18,563 nt of DNA, from NCBI GenBank assembly GCA_002424545.1, contig DIKL01000130.1:1-18563 (forward strand), in the 5' to 3' direction. The position numbers were made by a program, and so were the translations under genes. Shown piece by piece: positions 6,808-15,654 of this stretch. The notes under the pieces are model-generated. The model had not been told where the DNA came from, searched no databases, and saw only the letters and a list, made by a program, of their open reading frames with translations. Positions within the stretch are counted from its first letter, which is position 1. Every line of letters begins with the position of its first letter. The stretch is from Syntrophaceae bacterium UBA5619. Its GTDB lineage: Bacteria; Desulfobacterota; Syntrophia; Syntrophales; UBA5619.

Positions 6808-7708
6808 GGGCCTGCTGAAGGTGGTGGCCGGCCTGGAAGAGATTCCCAAGGGCGCCTACAACATCCGAAAAAACGGGAAGCTCCTGGCGCGCGCGACCTC
6901 GGCGAATATCGATATTGAAAGCAATGCGGATGGGACGGGGATTATCGTGACGATTGCCCCGGGAACGGTCGACGAATCGGTGCATATCCCGGTGATTTTG
7001 AGCCAGGCCGGACTCCATGACGTGGTGTACAACACCTTTGTCATCGGCGCCGGTTCCGACGTGACCATTATCGCCGGTTGCGGCATCCACTGCGGCGGTT
7101 CGGCCCCCGAGGGGCACGAGGGAATCCATGAATTCCGCGTGGGCAAAGGCGCGAAGGTCAAATACGTCGAGAAGCATTATGCCGAGGGTCCCGGTTCGGG
7201 GAAAAGGACGTTGAACCCGACGACGAAGGTGTTCCTCGCGGAGAAAGCCCGGGCCGAGATGGAGTTGACCCAAATCGGCGGAGTCGATGACGCGAACCGT
7301 CTCAATGAGGCAACGCTGGGACCGGCGAGCATGCTCTTGATCACGGAGCGTGTCATGACCGACGGCGAACAGAGGGCGGTATCGCGCAACGAGATCGTTC
7401 TGCAGGGAGCGAACAGCCGTTCCAACATGGTTTCCCGTTCGGTGATCCGCGGGAATTCGCGGCAGAATTTCTACGCGACGATGGTTGCCCGCGCGAAGTG
7501 CTTCGGCCACATCGAGTGCGATGCGATCATCATGGACAGCGGCGCCAATGAAACGATCCCCGCTCTGAAAGCCGAACACCCGGATGCCGAACTGAGCCAC
7601 GAGGCTTCGATCGGCAAGATCGCGGGGGAACAGCTGATGAAATTGATGAGTCTCGGTCTCACGTACGAAGAGGCGGTCAACCGGATCATCCAGGGATTCC
7701 TGAGATAG
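6788..7708 (+). CDS. sufB: SufB/SufD-family Fe-S assembly protein, short SufB of a minimal SufBC system
   Basis: Scaffold partner of SufC. At 306 residues it is much shorter than E. coli SufB, containing essentially the right-handed beta-helix core. Recognisable family features are SRNEIVLQGANSRSNMVSRSVI (split about 199-220) and the C-terminal LSHEASIGKI (269-278) followed by a helical GEQLMKLMSLGLTYEEAVNRI-type tail. Four cysteines are present: C98 and C102 in AGCGIHCGG, and C238 and C244 in AKCFGHIECD. By hand alignment, the position of the key SufB cysteine (E. coli C405, from memory) is Ala262, while the conserved His of the LSHEA motif (H271) is kept. It could therefore be called SufD-like; being the only SufB/D gene here, it must do both jobs or pair with a homologue elsewhere. 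It overlaps sufC. Confidence 0.86.
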   Translation: MLNALDKGLLKVVAGLEEIPKGAYNIRKNGKLLARATSANIDIESNADGTGIIVTIAPGTVDESVHIPVILSQAGLHDVVYNTFVIGAGSDVTIIAGCGIHCGGSAPEGHEGIHEFRVGKGAKVKYVEKHYAEGPGSGKRTLNPTTKVFLAEKARAEMELTQIGGVDDANRLNEATLGPASMLLITERVMTDGEQRAVSRNEIVLQGANSRSNMVSRSVIRGNSRQNFYATMVARAKCFGHIECDAIIMDSGANETIPALKAEHPDAELSHEASIGKIAGEQLMKLMSLGLTYEEAVNRIIQGFLR

Positions 7709-7715
7709 GGGATTT

Positions 7716-10238
7716 ATGCATTTGCGGGCCTGTCTGACGATCCTCATCTGCCTCATCCTGGCCGCTTCCGGCTGCATGAAGGCGGCGCCGCCCAAGCCAT
7801 CTCCGCCACTGCCGCTCGATCCGGTCAAGGTCGAGCCTGAAGAAGCATATGATGAGGAAATTCCCTCTGAATATCTTGCTCTGCTGCGGAGTCTTCCCCT
7901 TCCCGCCGTTGAATCCGTACCGCCGGTTTTTCTGACGATGGCCGATCGTTTTGCCGCAAGGGCCGAGGCCGAGACGGCCCTCCATTTTCTGGACAAGGCC
8001 GCGATCGGGTTTGCCGCCGGGGGGAACCAATCCGGCGAGGCGACGGCATGGAGCCGAAAGACGCTTCTGCTGTCGAATATGGATCGCGAGACGGAGGTCG
8101 GAGACCTCATCCGGGAAGCCCAAGAGAAATGGCACAAGCCTCCGCTGAAGGCGTTTCCCGGATATATCGAGGGCCGTCTCGCCCTGCTGCGGGGGGATTT
8201 CCCCCGCGCAATTGCTCTGCTGAACGGATCCCTCATCGATAACCCTTCCTACCGGGAAGATCCTTACCTGCTGATGCTGCGGCGGGATACGGAGCGGGAT
8301 GCGGGGATCGCCAAAATTTTGCAGGAGAGGATTCCCGGTTTGCTGACGGTCTATGCCCCGACCGGAAGGGAGATCTTCGGGACGGATACAGGCGGCGAAA
8401 GCCATTTGCGCAAAGCGCTTGCCCTGAATCGGGATCTCCGCCGGACAAAGATCGAGCCCCTCCTGGCCGCCGCCGATTTCCAACGATCCGAGGCCGAGAC
8501 GCATAACTTTCTGGGACTGGAAATGGGAATGCGGGGAGAGGAAGCGGAAGCGCTCCGGCATCTGGTCCGAGCCGGAGAATTATCGCGGGCGGCCGGTTTT
8601 CCGCTGGGAGAAATCCGCAGCCTTCTGCTTCTGGGGGAATTCGGTCTCCGTCGTGAGGAATACGTGGCGGAGGGGCGTCGGGCAGCCGAGCGGCTTCTGG
8701 AAAAGGCGGATCGCAGGGGTGCGTCGCCGTATCGCATCTGGTCGAGGCTTCTGCTGGCCCGATATGAAAGAAAGAGCGGCCGAAGCCGGGATGCGATCCG
8801 ATTGCTCGGAGAGGCGGCCGGGATCATCGAGGCTCAGCGATCCGGGGCGACGGCGGAGATGTTCGTGGAAATCGGCAAACGCCAGAGACGGGCGGTTTAT
8901 GAATTTCTGGTCGCGCTGTTGTCGGGAGAAAGGATGGCAGCCGAAGCCCTGAGGGCGGCGGAGGCGGCGAAATCGATCACGACGGCTGATCTTTTGGCCG
9001 GGCAGGAGATGATCGGAAGGACATCCGTCGAGCGGGACTTGTTGCGGCGGGAAATCTCGCTGGGTGAAGAGATTCGGGGTCTTCAAAGGCGCATCCTGCA
9101 GATTTCCGATGAGGCGATCGCGGAGCCATATTGGAAACGGCTGGAGCAAGCGGATGGGGACTATCGGGATCTGCTCGGTCGAATCCGCGCGACGGACGAA
9201 GGTCTGTTTTCTCTGATCTCCGTGCATGGCGCAGATCCGGCCGCCCTCCGAAACCTTCTCGATGAGAATACAACCCTCTTCGCGTACTTCACGACGGCGG
9301 AGGATCTGTATGTATGGGCGATTCATCGAAACCTGGTTCATCTGGAACGGATCGCCCTCCCGCGGGAGGAACTGCGATCGTTCGTGTTCTCTTTTCTTGC
9401 GGCGATTCGCGACAAGAATAAAAGAAGGACCGACACCCTTTCCCGCAGGGCGTACAATCTGCTGCTGAAACCGATCATTCCGTTTGTCTCCGGGGATAGG
9501 ATCGGTTTGATCCTCGACGATGCCCTGATCTACCTTCCCTTCGCCGCCATGAGTTATCGGGGAAAGTATCTCGCCGAAGGTTTCACCATCTTTCATCTTC
9601 CCGAGGCCATGCTGCTCGGGCGGGTTTTGGAAAAAACCGGGACCGGGGGTCTGCGCATCCTGGCCATCGGGAACCCTGATTTGAAAGACAAAGCGCTGGT
9701 TATGCCTCACGCCGTCCAGGAGATTGAACGGATCCAAAAACGAATCGGCGCCACGGACGTTTTGCTCCATCAACGGGCATCGGAAACGAATGTGGGGGAG
9801 ATGGCGTTCGGTTACGACATCCTCCATTTTGCCGTCCGCGGGCGTTTCTTCCCAAAGGATATCTTGAATTCAGGGCTGGAGTTGACGCCGGACGCCGGAC
9901 AAGACGGTCGTCTGACCCTCCGCGAGATCTTCGGTCTTCGGTTTCAAGGAAGGGCGGTCGTTTTGAGCGGTTGCGATCCGATCCCCGAAAAGGATCCGGA
10001 AGGTTGCGGCCTGACGATTCTGCAAAAGGCCTTTCTCCATGCGGGAAGCCGGTCGGTCGTTTCGTCGCTCTGGCTAAGCCGCGATCGGGCGGGTGCAAAC
10101 CTTTCGGATACTCTTTACCGCAAACTGGAAAAAAAGGAACCCTTGGCCGATTTGCTGCGGTCGGCGCAGCTTGATCTGCTTCGCGAAGGGTATCCTCCGT
10201 ATGTCTGGGCGGCTTTCGTGCTGAACGGGCTACACTGA
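7716..10238 (+). CDS. TPR-CHAT domain lipoprotein, probable catalytically altered CHAT
   Basis: An 840-residue exported protein. The signal peptide ends in LAASGC with lipobox Cys20. The middle (about 60-480) is alpha-helical with weak TPR-like repeats such as [25 protein letters not shown]. The C-terminal third is a CHAT (caspase-HetF-associated) domain. Recognisable are [74 protein letters not shown] and the final [13 protein letters not shown]. The caspase-type Cys is present (C753), but the family HFATHG is HFAVRG here, so the expected catalytic His is Arg708. It starts seven bases after sufB with an AGGGGA ribosome site and is followed 16 bases later by rfbB. The function is unknown; a peptide- or protein-binding role or an altered protease are the options. 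Confidence 0.85.
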   Translation: MHLRACLTILICLILAASGCMKAAPPKPSPPLPLDPVKVEPEEAYDEEIPSEYLALLRSLPLPAVESVPPVFLTMADRFAARAEAETALHFLDKAAIGFAAGGNQSGEATAWSRKTLLLSNMDRETEVGDLIREAQEKWHKPPLKAFPGYIEGRLALLRGDFPRAIALLNGSLIDNPSYREDPYLLMLRRDTERDAGIAKILQERIPGLLTVYAPTGREIFGTDTGGESHLRKALALNRDLRRTKIEPLLAAADFQRSEAETHNFLGLEMGMRGEEAEALRHLVRAGELSRAAGFPLGEIRSLLLLGEFGLRREEYVAEGRRAAERLLEKADRRGASPYRIWSRLLLARYERKSGRSRDAIRLLGEAAGIIEAQRSGATAEMFVEIGKRQRRAVYEFLVALLSGERMAAEALRAAEAAKSITTADLLAGQEMIGRTSVERDLLRREISLGEEIRGLQRRILQISDEAIAEPYWKRLEQADGDYRDLLGRIRATDEGLFSLISVHGADPAALRNLLDENTTLFAYFTTAEDLYVWAIHRNLVHLERIALPREELRSFVFSFLAAIRDKNKRRTDTLSRRAYNLLLKPIIPFVSGDRIGLILDDALIYLPFAAMSYRGKYLAEGFTIFHLPEAMLLGRVLEKTGTGGLRILAIGNPDLKDKALVMPHAVQEIERIQKRIGATDVLLHQRASETNVGEMAFGYDILHFAVRGRFFPKDILNSGLELTPDAGQDGRLTLREIFGLRFQGRAVVLSGCDPIPEKDPEGCGLTILQKAFLHAGSRSVVSSLWLSRDRAGANLSDTLYRKLEKKEPLADLLRSAQLDLLREGYPPYVWAAFVLNGLH

Positions 10239-10254
10239 TGATGAAAGGAGAATC

Positions 10255-11310
10255 ATGGATAGCGAAAATCTGCTGGTCACGGGAGGGTGTGGTTTTATCG
10301 GAAGCAACTTCATCCGGCATCTGCTTGCAACGCAGCTATTCCGGGGGCGGATCATCAATGCGGACTGCCTGACCTATGCCGGGAACCCCGACAATCTGAC
10401 GGGTGTCGCGGAGGCGCATCCGGGACGCTACATTTTCGAAAAGACGGACATCTGCGATCTGGCCGCGCTCAAGGACATTTTTGCCCGGCATGGGATCGAC
10501 GCCGTCTGTCATTTTGCCGCCGAGTCCCATGTGGACCGTTCCATCAAACGGCCGGACAGTTTCATTCAGACCAATATCATCGGGACGTTCAATCTTCTCG
10601 AAACGGCAAGGGGCGCAGGCAGCCGCTTTCGTCTTTTCCACCACATCAGCACGGACGAGGTCTATGGGAGTCTTGGGCGGGAGGGGTATTTCACCGAGCA
10701 GACACCCTACCGCCCGAACAGTCCCTATTCCGCATCCAAGGCATCCTCCGATCATCTCGTTCGCGCCTACCATGAAACCTACGGGCTGCCGACCACGATC
10801 TCCAACTGTTCGAACAATTACGGTCCGTATCAGTTTCCGGAAAAACTGATTCCGCTGATCGTGCTGAACGCGCTGGAGGGGAAGCCGCTGCCCGTCTACG
10901 GGGACGGAAAGAACGTCCGGGACTGGCTCTATGTCACCGACCATTGTGAGGCGATCCGAACGATCATGGAGAAAGGGCGACGCGGGGAGACATACAATAT
11001 CGGCGGCCATGCGGAAATGGAGAACATCGCCATCGTGGAGATGATCTGCGATCTCGTGGATGAGCTCGCGCCCGCGGGTGCGTCCCGGCGGCGCCTGATC
11101 ACGTTCGTGAAGGACAGGCCCGGTCATGACCGGCGGTACGCAATCGATTTCTCCAAATTGAACCGCGAACTGAACTGGAGCCCGGCGGAATCCTTTGCCT
11201 CGGGTCTGCGGAAAACGGTTTGCTGGTATCTCGAAAACAACGCCTGGAGCGAGCGGATCCGGAGCGGCGCCTATCAGTCCTGGATCCGGGAACAGTACGG
11301 CGAAGGGTAG
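10255..11310 (+). CDS. rfbB: dTDP-glucose 4,6-dehydratase
   Basis: Extended short-chain dehydrogenase that converts dTDP-glucose to dTDP-4-keto-6-deoxyglucose, the entry step to rhamnose and other deoxysugars of surface glycans. The 351-residue protein has the NAD motif [10 protein letters not shown] (9-18), [10 protein letters not shown] (88-97), the catalytic TDE triplet (133-135) in STDEVYG, Y158-x3-K162 in [19 protein letters not shown] (187-200), and [11 protein letters not shown] (288-298). AAGGAGA precedes ATG 10255. The usual partners rfbA, rfbC and rfbD are absent from the window, so it is an orphan copy at the end of the suf-CHAT run. A related UDP- or GDP-sugar dehydratase is possible but less likely given the close fit to RfbB. 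Confidence 0.92.
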   Translation: MDSENLLVTGGCGFIGSNFIRHLLATQLFRGRIINADCLTYAGNPDNLTGVAEAHPGRYIFEKTDICDLAALKDIFARHGIDAVCHFAAESHVDRSIKRPDSFIQTNIIGTFNLLETARGAGSRFRLFHHISTDEVYGSLGREGYFTEQTPYRPNSPYSASKASSDHLVRAYHETYGLPTTISNCSNNYGPYQFPEKLIPLIVLNALEGKPLPVYGDGKNVRDWLYVTDHCEAIRTIMEKGRRGETYNIGGHAEMENIAIVEMICDLVDELAPAGASRRRLITFVKDRPGHDRRYAIDFSKLNRELNWSPAESFASGLRKTVCWYLENNAWSERIRSGAYQSWIREQYGEG

Positions 11311-11484
11311 TCAAAAGTCGGAGATTTTCAACTTGAGGTTAAAACCGAAATTTGCTAAGGAAACAACCGTGATCGTAACGGAGATGGCGAGGCCGGCTGT
11401 TCCGTTCGCTGGGCGCTTCGTGAATTTCCAACTCCGAAAACGGAAACGAATTTCCCGGAAACCGACATGGCAAAGGAGGCATCC

Positions 11485-12294
11485 ATGGGCTTGAACTATG
11501 AGAAGGAAGGGCATGTCGCGAAGGTGGGCCTGAACCGGCCAAAGGAAAGAAATGCGCTGGATCCCCAGATCTTGATGGATCTGCACGAGGCCTGGAAAGA
11601 TATCAACGCGGATGACAAAATCCGCGTCGTCATCCTGCATTCCTGTCTGCCGGATATCTTCTGCTCCGGGATGGACCTTCGGACGGCCATTCCCATCCTG
11701 ACCAAGATGCGTGAGCCGGAAACCGATGCGGAACGCTGGCTTGCCCGCGTCGGACCGCATGTGGCGGAGGCGATGCTGAAGCCGAACATCGTCAAGAAAC
11801 CGGTGATCGCCGCCGTGAACGGCTACTGTCTCACCGGGGGATTCGAGATGATCATGGGGGCGGATCTCCGCCTGGCATCGGAGGATGCGGTTTTCCAGAT
11901 GCGCGAGGCGAGCCTCGGCATCATGCCGACCGGGGGGTCGAATGTCTATCTCCCCCGGATCCTGACACCTTGCCGGGCGATGGAGATTCTGCTGACGGCG
12001 GGGAATTTCAAGGCGCAGACCCTTCTGGAATGGGGATTCCTCAACCGCGTTGTCCCGGTCGGCGGCCTGATGGCGGCGGCTATGGAGTTGGCGGAGAGGA
12101 TCGCGGGAAACGGACCGCTCGCCATACAGGGCATCATCCGCTGTTTCCGGGAAAGCATGGAGATGGGCTATACCGCCGCCTTCCAGAAGGAACTGGAGAT
12201 CGGGTTGCCCGTCTTCGCCAGCGCGGATGCGCGGGAGGGGATCCGTGCGCAAAAGGAGAAGCGAAAACCGAATTTCCCCGGAACCTATACATAG
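11485..12294 (+). CDS. Enoyl-CoA hydratase/isomerase (crotonase) family protein
   Basis: A crotonase-fold enzyme acting on an acyl-CoA thioester. The exact reaction cannot be read from sequence. The 269-residue protein carries the oxyanion-hole segments FCSGMDL (59-65) and NGYCLTGGFE (112-121), and both acidic residues of typical hydratases: Glu121 in GGFE and Glu141 in REASLG. Hydration is therefore feasible. ATG 11485 is chosen because AAAGGAGG (11472-11479) sits just upstream; an earlier in-frame ATG at 11467 lacks such a site. It is followed 27 bases later by rubrerythrin and is probably the first gene of that transcript. The 174 bases between rfbB and this gene show no convincing promoter or terminator. 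Confidence 0.88.
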   Translation: MGLNYEKEGHVAKVGLNRPKERNALDPQILMDLHEAWKDINADDKIRVVILHSCLPDIFCSGMDLRTAIPILTKMREPETDAERWLARVGPHVAEAMLKPNIVKKPVIAAVNGYCLTGGFEMIMGADLRLASEDAVFQMREASLGIMPTGGSNVYLPRILTPCRAMEILLTAGNFKAQTLLEWGFLNRVVPVGGLMAAAMELAERIAGNGPLAIQGIIRCFRESMEMGYTAAFQKELEIGLPVFASADAREGIRAQKEKRKPNFPGTYT

Positions 12295-12321
12295 GTATTT
12301 ACAAGGAAAGGAGATTTGTCG

Positions 12322-12819
12322 ATGTCCAAATCGGAAGAAGCATTGAAACAAGCCTTCGCGGGTGAATCCCAGGCCAATCGAAAGTACCTGGCCTTCGCTG
12401 CCAAGGCCGACCAGGAAGGTTTTCCGCAGGTCGCCCGTCTGTTCAGAGCGGCGGCGGACGCGGAAACGATTCATGCCCACAGCCACCTGCGCGCGTTGAA
12501 GGGGGTCCGGTCCACCCGGGAAAATCTCGAAGAGGCCGTGGCGGGCGAGACGCATGAATTCAAGTCCATGTATCCCGCGATGATCGAAGCGGCCCGGGCG
12601 GAGGGAAACAAGGAGGCGGAGCGATCCTTTCATTTCGCCAACGAGGTGGAGAAGGTCCACGCGGCGCTCTATCAGAAGTTGCTGAAGAGCCTCGGAAGCG
12701 GCGGGGAGACCTATCCCTATTATGTATGTCCCGTCTGCGGTTACACGGCGGAAAGCGAAGCCCCGGAAGCCTGCCCGGTCTGCGGGGCGAAGGGAAAACT
12801 GTTCCGGAAGGTGGAGTAG
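12322..12819 (+). CDS. rbr: Rubrerythrin
   Basis: Non-heme diiron peroxidase that reduces hydrogen peroxide in anaerobes, taking electrons through a rubredoxin-like FeS4 site. The 165-residue protein has a four-helix ferritin-like domain with candidate diiron ligands E15, E48-x2-H51, E76, E79 and E110-x2-H113. A C-terminal rubredoxin-like domain carries C136-x2-C139 and C151-x2-C154 (CPVCGYTAESEAPEACPVCG). The in-frame TTG at 12316 is less likely than ATG 12322, which follows AAGGAGA at good spacing. All ligands appear intact. Its neighbour downstream is a second ferritin-like protein without the rubredoxin part, so the pair looks like an oxygen/peroxide or iron-handling unit. Confidence 0.95.
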   Translation: MSKSEEALKQAFAGESQANRKYLAFAAKADQEGFPQVARLFRAAADAETIHAHSHLRALKGVRSTRENLEEAVAGETHEFKSMYPAMIEAARAEGNKEAERSFHFANEVEKVHAALYQKLLKSLGSGGETYPYYVCPVCGYTAESEAPEACPVCGAKGKLFRKVE

Positions 12820-12837
12820 GCGGCGGCGACGCCCATT

Positions 12838-12860
12838 GCCGCCGGAGATATGCCGGCGGC
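12838..12860 (+). other. GC-rich intergenic hairpin between the two ferritin-like genes
   Basis: GCCGCCGG (12838-12845) and CCGGCGGC (12853-12860) form a perfect 8-bp stem with a 7-base loop. No T tract follows, so it is not a standard intrinsic terminator. It could stabilise or process the message, or partly separate expression of the two genes. Confidence 0.5.
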
Positions 12861-12948
12861 GAATAACGAACCGCCAAGAGTTTCATAAAAAACCATAGAA
12901 GGTCGTTCCGGCACGCACAAGGAACGCAGTCAGGAAAGGGAGATATCG

Positions 12949-13464
12949 ATGGAACCACGTTTGAATGCACTGGAAATCGCTTTGAAAAATGAGATGAACG
13001 AGCACAATTTTTATTTGAAAAACGCCGAGAGAACCGTGAATCCGGTCGGCAAGGCGATGTTCTCGCAGATCGCCGCCGAGGAACTGGAGCATTACGAACG
13101 GCTGAAACAACTGGCCGAAAACTGGAAGAAGGATCAGAAATGGCCGGAGACCGTTCCGCTGAAGGTGAAGGAGACCGCGGTCAGGTCCGTGTTCGGCAAG
13201 GCCGCACGGGGCGGAGAGAAGCGGAGCGGGGATGCGGATGATCTGGCGGCCGTTCGCAAGGCGATCGATTTTGAGGCCAAAGGGGCGCAGCTTTATGCGG
13301 AGCTCCGGGACAAATCGACCGATCCGAAGGAAAAAGCGTTCTTCGGGCTTCTTTCCGGCATTGAACAGGAGCACTTCGCTTCGCTGAAGGACACGGAGGA
13401 GTATTTCGTCGATCCCGGCGCCTGGTATCAAAAGCATGAGAGCACGGGGCTGGACGGGGCGTAG
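12949..13464 (+). CDS. Ferritin-like/rubrerythrin-family diiron protein without rubredoxin domain
   Basis: A 171-residue, mostly helical protein with the ferritin-like pattern: E18-H19 in EMNEHNFY, E45-x2-H48 in AAEELEHYERL, E109 in DFEAKGAQLY, and E139-x2-H142 in GIEQEHFASL. The paired Glu/ExxH motifs indicate a diiron site. No Cys-pair domain follows, so it differs from the adjacent rubrerythrin and would need another electron donor if it is a peroxidase. A linker of about 30 residues rich in Lys, Gly and Arg separates the two helix pairs. AGGAAAGGGAGA supports ATG 12949. Role in iron storage, peroxide removal or sensing is not resolved by sequence. It is the last gene before a strong terminator. 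Confidence 0.85.
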   Translation: MEPRLNALEIALKNEMNEHNFYLKNAERTVNPVGKAMFSQIAAEELEHYERLKQLAENWKKDQKWPETVPLKVKETAVRSVFGKAARGGEKRSGDADDLAAVRKAIDFEAKGAQLYAELRDKSTDPKEKAFFGLLSGIEQEHFASLKDTEEYFVDPGAWYQKHESTGLDGA

Positions 13465-13493
13465 CAAATGCAGGAATTCGAACGCATGGGAGC

Positions 13494-13522
13494 GGGCCGG
13501 CCGATTGCCGGCCCTTTTTTTT
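13494..13522 (+). terminator. Intrinsic terminator after the ferritin-like gene
   Basis: GGGCCGGC (13494-13501) and GCCGGCCC (13507-13514) form a perfect 8-bp stem with a 5-base loop, followed directly by eight T (13515-13522). It ends the plus-strand crotonase-rubrerythrin-ferritin transcript. Read on the minus strand it has no T tract after the stem, so it probably does not stop the convergent ABC-F transcript efficiently. Confidence 0.93.
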
Positions 13523-13534
13523 AGACGCCGCGCG

Positions 13535-15577
13535 TCAATCCCGAAGGGATTCCTCCATCGCCTCGACCCGGAGGCTCAAGTCGTTCCATTGGTAGTAGAG
13601 GTCTTCGAGCTTCGTGTCCGCCGCCCTGATCTCCTGGCTGAGAATCCGGATGCGCTCCGGATCCTTGTAGATCTCCGGTTCGCAGAGGATTCCCTCGGCC
13701 TCTTTCTTCTTCCCCTCGAGAAGGGCGATCTGCTCCTCGGTCTTTGCAAGATCGCGTTTCAGCGATGCCGTCGCCCGGGAGATCCGGTTGCGCTCCTCGG
13801 CTTCCAGCCGCTTTTCTTCTTTGGTCTTGCGACTCCGCTCCTCGCGGGGTTTCCGGGCCGGTTTGGCCTCCATGTCGGCAGCGGCGCTCGTCGATGCGTC
13901 CGGCGGCGGCTGTTCAACGAGAGGTTTCCGCAACGGTCGATTTTCGGAGGGAATGGATAGCGGGTTTTCCTCTTCCCGTCGTTTCTCGATGAAGTACGAA
14001 TAGTTGCCGCGATATTCATGACAGACACCATTCCGGAGCTCGAAAACGCGGCCGACGAGGCAGTCCAGGAAGTAGCGGTCGTGCGAGACGATCAGGATCG
14101 TGCCCTGGTAGCGCAGCAGCGCATTCTGAAAAATCTCCCGTGTCTTGATGTCGAGGTGGTTTGTCGGTTCGTCGAGGATCAGCAGGTTCGTGTCCGTCAG
14201 CAGGATTTTCAACAGCGCCAGACGCGACTTCTCGCCGCCGGAGAGGATGGAAATCTCCTTGTGAATGTCGTCCCCGGAGAAGAGGAAGGCGCCCAACAGA
14301 TTCCGCCGCTCCTGGTCGTTGCTCCGCGTCCCGGTGGCGTTGACCTCTTGCCAGATCGTTCGCCGGTAGTCCAGGTTCTGCGCGCTCTCCTGCGAGAAAA
14401 AAGCCATTTTCACATTCACGCCCGTGGCGACCTCTCCCGCCGTCGGTATCTCGTCGCCGCTGAGGATCCGCGAGAGGGTCGATTTCCCCGCTCCGTTCAC
14501 GCCGACGACGGCCGCCTTTTCGCCCCGGTACAGCGTGAAGTTCACATCGTGGAAGACGTTCAGATCACCGTAAGACTTTGCCAGACGGCGGACCGAAAGA
14601 ACCTCCTTGCCGCTGCGGGGACTCTCCGGAAAGCGAATCTTCACGGTTCGGTTGCCTTCCTCCTCCCGGAGGATTTCAAACTTTTCCAACTGTTTTACGC
14701 GGCTTTGAACCTGGCTGGCCTTGGTCGCCTTGTAGCGGAACCGTTCGATGAACTCCTTGATCCGCTTGATCTCCGTCCGTTGCAATTCCATCTGCTTCTT
14801 GAGGGCCTCGCGGCGGCGCTCCTTTTCGGCCAGGTAATGGGAGTAGTTTCCCTTGTAGAGTGTGATCTGCCGGTTGGCCAGTTCGGCGATGACCGTGACG
14901 ATCTTGTCGAGAAAAACGCGATCATGGGCGATCGCGACGATCGTGCCGGGGTAGTCCTTCAGCCGGCTCTCCAGCCATTCCAGGCTTTCCGTATCGAGGT
15001 GGTTGGTCGGTTCGTCGAGAAGCATGATGTCCGGCCGGGAGAGGAGAATGACGGCGAGCATGATCCGCATCTTCCAGCCGCCGGAGAAATCCGCGCAGTT
15101 TTTCGTGAAATCGCTTTCGCGGAACCCGAAACCGGCAACCATCTGCTTGGCCTGCGACTCGAAGGCGTAGCCGTCCTTCGCCTGGAAACGGGAAACGGCG
15201 GTTTCGTAATCCTTCAGCCGTTTTTCGTGGTCGGGATCGTTCCCGGCGGATACCGAGAGGGACTTCTCGCATCGCTTGAGGTCCTTCTCCAGCGCGTCGA
15301 TGCCGCTCTTCCGCCGCAGATAGTCCAGAAGCGGAATCGGGTCCAGTTCGACCAGGTCCTGGGGAAGGTAGCCGATCGACACCCGTTTGCGGTCGGGGAT
15401 CTCGATCGTTCCGCCGTCGAGATCGACGACGCCGAGAATCGCCCGCAGCATCGTCGTCTTCCCGGTCCCGTTGTCCCCGACGAGACCCACCCGGCCGCGG
15501 TCGGTGATCGTCCAGGTGATCCTTTCAAAGATCTTGCGATCGGCGAACGAAAGGCTGATGTCTCTCAGGTAGATCAA
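13535..15577 (-). CDS. ABC-F family ATPase, Uup/YheS-like with C-terminal coiled coil
   Basis: Soluble twin-ATPase that acts on ribosomes rather than as a transporter. Counting from TTG 15577 (680 residues), domain 1 has Walker A GDNGTGKT (34-41), FSGG (164-167) and LLDEPTNHLD (186-195). The charged interdomain P-site linker is at about 238-302. Domain 2 has GVNGAGKST (359-367), LSGGE (445-449) and a second LDEPTNHLD. A long basic, Lys/Arg/Glu-rich tail then ends in a predicted coiled coil, as in Uup-type proteins. The start is uncertain: TTG 15586 is in frame, but the GAGGA motif lies only two bases from it and ten from TTG 15577, and MIYLRDISLSF fits the family N-terminus. It is third in the era-der run. 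Resistance-type function cannot be excluded, but the context favours housekeeping. Confidence 0.9.
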   Translation of the reverse strand: MIYLRDISLSFADRKIFERITWTITDRGRVGLVGDNGTGKTTMLRAILGVVDLDGGTIEIPDRKRVSIGYLPQDLVELDPIPLLDYLRRKSGIDALEKDLKRCEKSLSVSAGNDPDHEKRLKDYETAVSRFQAKDGYAFESQAKQMVAGFGFRESDFTKNCADFSGGWKMRIMLAVILLSRPDIMLLDEPTNHLDTESLEWLESRLKDYPGTIVAIAHDRVFLDKIVTVIAELANRQITLYKGNYSHYLAEKERRREALKKQMELQRTEIKRIKEFIERFRYKATKASQVQSRVKQLEKFEILREEEGNRTVKIRFPESPRSGKEVLSVRRLAKSYGDLNVFHDVNFTLYRGEKAAVVGVNGAGKSTLSRILSGDEIPTAGEVATGVNVKMAFFSQESAQNLDYRRTIWQEVNATGTRSNDQERRNLLGAFLFSGDDIHKEISILSGGEKSRLALLKILLTDTNLLILDEPTNHLDIKTREIFQNALLRYQGTILIVSHDRYFLDCLVGRVFELRNGVCHEYRGNYSYFIEKRREEENPLSIPSENRPLRKPLVEQPPPDASTSAAADMEAKPARKPREERSRKTKEEKRLEAEERNRISRATASLKRDLAKTEEQIALLEGKKKEAEGILCEPEIYKDPERIRILSQEIRAADTKLEDLYYQWNDLSLRVEAMEESLRD

Positions 15578-15654
15578 GATCCGCAAATCCTCATGAAAAA
15601 ATCCTCTTCCATTGCCGAATTAGGTGACAAGTTCTCCGAAGGGTTCATTGGATT

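Noticed and set aside
11333..11361. Possible promoter TTGAGG - 17 - TAAGGA upstream of the crotonase gene
   Set aside because: The -10 matches the consensus at only two positions. Not good enough to list.
11445..11465. Similarity between the bases upstream of the crotonase gene and its own 3' end (both contain CGAATTTCCC and GGAA)
   Set aside because: The shared run is short and the surrounding frames do not continue the similarity, so a duplicated gene end is not supported.
13494..13522. Use of the strong hairpin as a bidirectional terminator for the minus-strand ABC-F gene as well
   Set aside because: On the minus strand the A/T run precedes the stem and no T run follows it, so intrinsic termination in that direction is not supported.
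13535..15577. ABC-F gene as an antibiotic-resistance determinant
   Set aside because: Context with era and der and the Uup-like C-terminal coiled coil favour a housekeeping role; nothing specific points to resistance.
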